Shown here: one piece after another, positions 50,467 to 50,632 of the stretch
How the letters are laid out: every line of letters begins with the position of its first letter
How positions within the stretch are numbered: the first letter of the stretch is position 1
Origin: Nitrosomonas marina
GTDB lineage: Bacteria > Pseudomonadota > Gammaproteobacteria > Burkholderiales > Nitrosomonadaceae
DNA: 50,632 nucleotides
Assembly (NCBI RefSeq): GCF_900111605.1
Contig: NZ_FOIA01000025.1
Span: forward strand, 1 to 50,632
Direction of reading: 5' to 3'
Translations under genes and position numbers: made by a program
The notes under the pieces: model-generated
The model's database searches: none
Told to the model about the DNA's origin: nothing
What the model saw: only the letters and a program-made list of their open reading frames with translations

Positions 50467-50540
50467 TTAAGAGAAACTAACCCAATCATCTTTTTTATCA
50501 AAATATAGAGTCTCATATGGGAAACCGGCCTTTTTCGCTA
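50467..50540 (-). pseudogene. IS-truncated second copy of the 89-aa accessory gene
   Basis: Encodes AKKAGFPYETLYFDKKDDW then VSFS and a stop, almost identical to the C terminus of the protein at 20716-20985 (AKRAGFPYETLYFDKKDDW, VSFP). The homology stops exactly at the IS end (50541). Only about a quarter of the gene is left in the window; the remainder may exist beyond the IS. Confidence 0.85.
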
Positions 50541-50632
50541 GATAGTGTCGTCATAAGATACTAGCCCAAATAGCGATGCACCGTATATGGACAGCCGCCA
50601 GAAACGATGCGGCATTCTTTGCGTATCGTGTT
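50541..50632 (-). mobile_element. IS5-family insertion sequence, 3' part, cut by window end
   Basis: The terminal repeat GATAGTGTCGTCATAAG (50541-50557) matches the IS end at 365-381. Same orientation as the left copy. The base pair outside is TA. Confidence 0.85.
50551..50632 (-). CDS. IS5-family transposase, C-terminal end
   Basis: The translation is TRYAKNAASFLAAVHIRCIA then IWASIL and a stop, the standard C terminus of IS5-group transposases (RY.KN..SFLAAV.I.CI.IW). The stop codon lies within the terminal repeat region. It shares its family with the N-terminal fragment at 1-311. Confidence 0.85.
   Translation of the reverse strand, partial: TRYAKNAASFLAAVHIRCIAIWASIL

Overview
The window is a bacterial chromosomal segment of moderate GC content. 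It holds a short stretch of host DNA (about 1-5.9 kb) followed by a large temperate myovirus-type prophage that starts at a tRNA-Lys gene and runs past the right edge. The host looks proteobacterial, from the tRNA, the promoter style and the IS21 and IS5 remnants. A beta-proteobacterium such as a Nitrosomonas relative is a guess from overall flavour and is not demonstrated.

Host part. The left edge is the 5' part of an IS5-family element (1-381). Its insertion removed the start of an exported beta-propeller protein gene (to 1403). An intrinsic terminator, a decayed IS21-family istA/istB remnant (1589-2167) and about 600 bp of non-coding DNA follow. Next comes a 965-residue protein (2772-5669) that joins a transglutaminase-like Cys-His-Asp domain to an M20 carbamoylase/amidohydrolase. 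tRNA-Lys(TTT) is at 5846-5921.

Early and recombination part of the prophage. A nested palindrome carrying repeated GGTTAC boxes lies just 3' of the tRNA, beside an AlpA/excisionase-like gene. No integrase is visible in the window. The minus-strand early operon (6007-17087) is tightly packed with ATGA overlaps. In transcription order it encodes small proteins, a YqaJ exonuclease, a RecT annealase, an RMF/CrpP-like protein, an SMC/RecF-like ATPase, two ASCH-type proteins, an HNH nuclease and the AlpA-like protein. Its control region has a strong promoter, a leader of about 130 nt, an intrinsic terminator, and then a tRNA-like element with a perfect 8-bp acceptor-like stem, a T-arm and CCA (17107-17244). 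A divergent promoter drives a stand-alone HsdR_N-type nuclease-like protein.

Accessory and lysogeny part (18.2-22.8 kb). This AT-rich stretch carries a lipoprotein fused in frame behind a truncated RelE-like module with a partner gene upstream, a two-gene membrane/soluble accessory pair, and the repressor/YdaS/YdaT-like immunity region with clear operators. Two tandem terminators separate it from the plus-strand replication operon (23191-29078), which encodes a replication protein, a partner, a Dam-type N6A methyltransferase, a zinc/HNH protein and a PD-(D/E)XK-like protein.

Virion part. Small and large terminase (29081-31527) are followed by a cassette containing an acyl carrier protein, a GH24 lysozyme and a dUTPase. 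A minus-strand block encodes a two-lysin virion protein, a tube/baseplate-like protein and the portal (34523-40089). A plus-strand block encodes the probable prohead protease/scaffold, connector-like proteins, an X-like baseplate protein, a SWIM-finger protein, the major capsid protein, the tail sheath and a second tail protein (40247-50394). The capsid gene is preceded by a branched RNA structure that pairs its Shine-Dalgarno sequence.

The right edge carries a second copy of the soluble gene of the accessory pair, cut by another IS5-family element of the same type and orientation as the one at the left edge. The rest of the baseplate, the tail fibres, the integrase and attR would have to lie outside the window or be lost.
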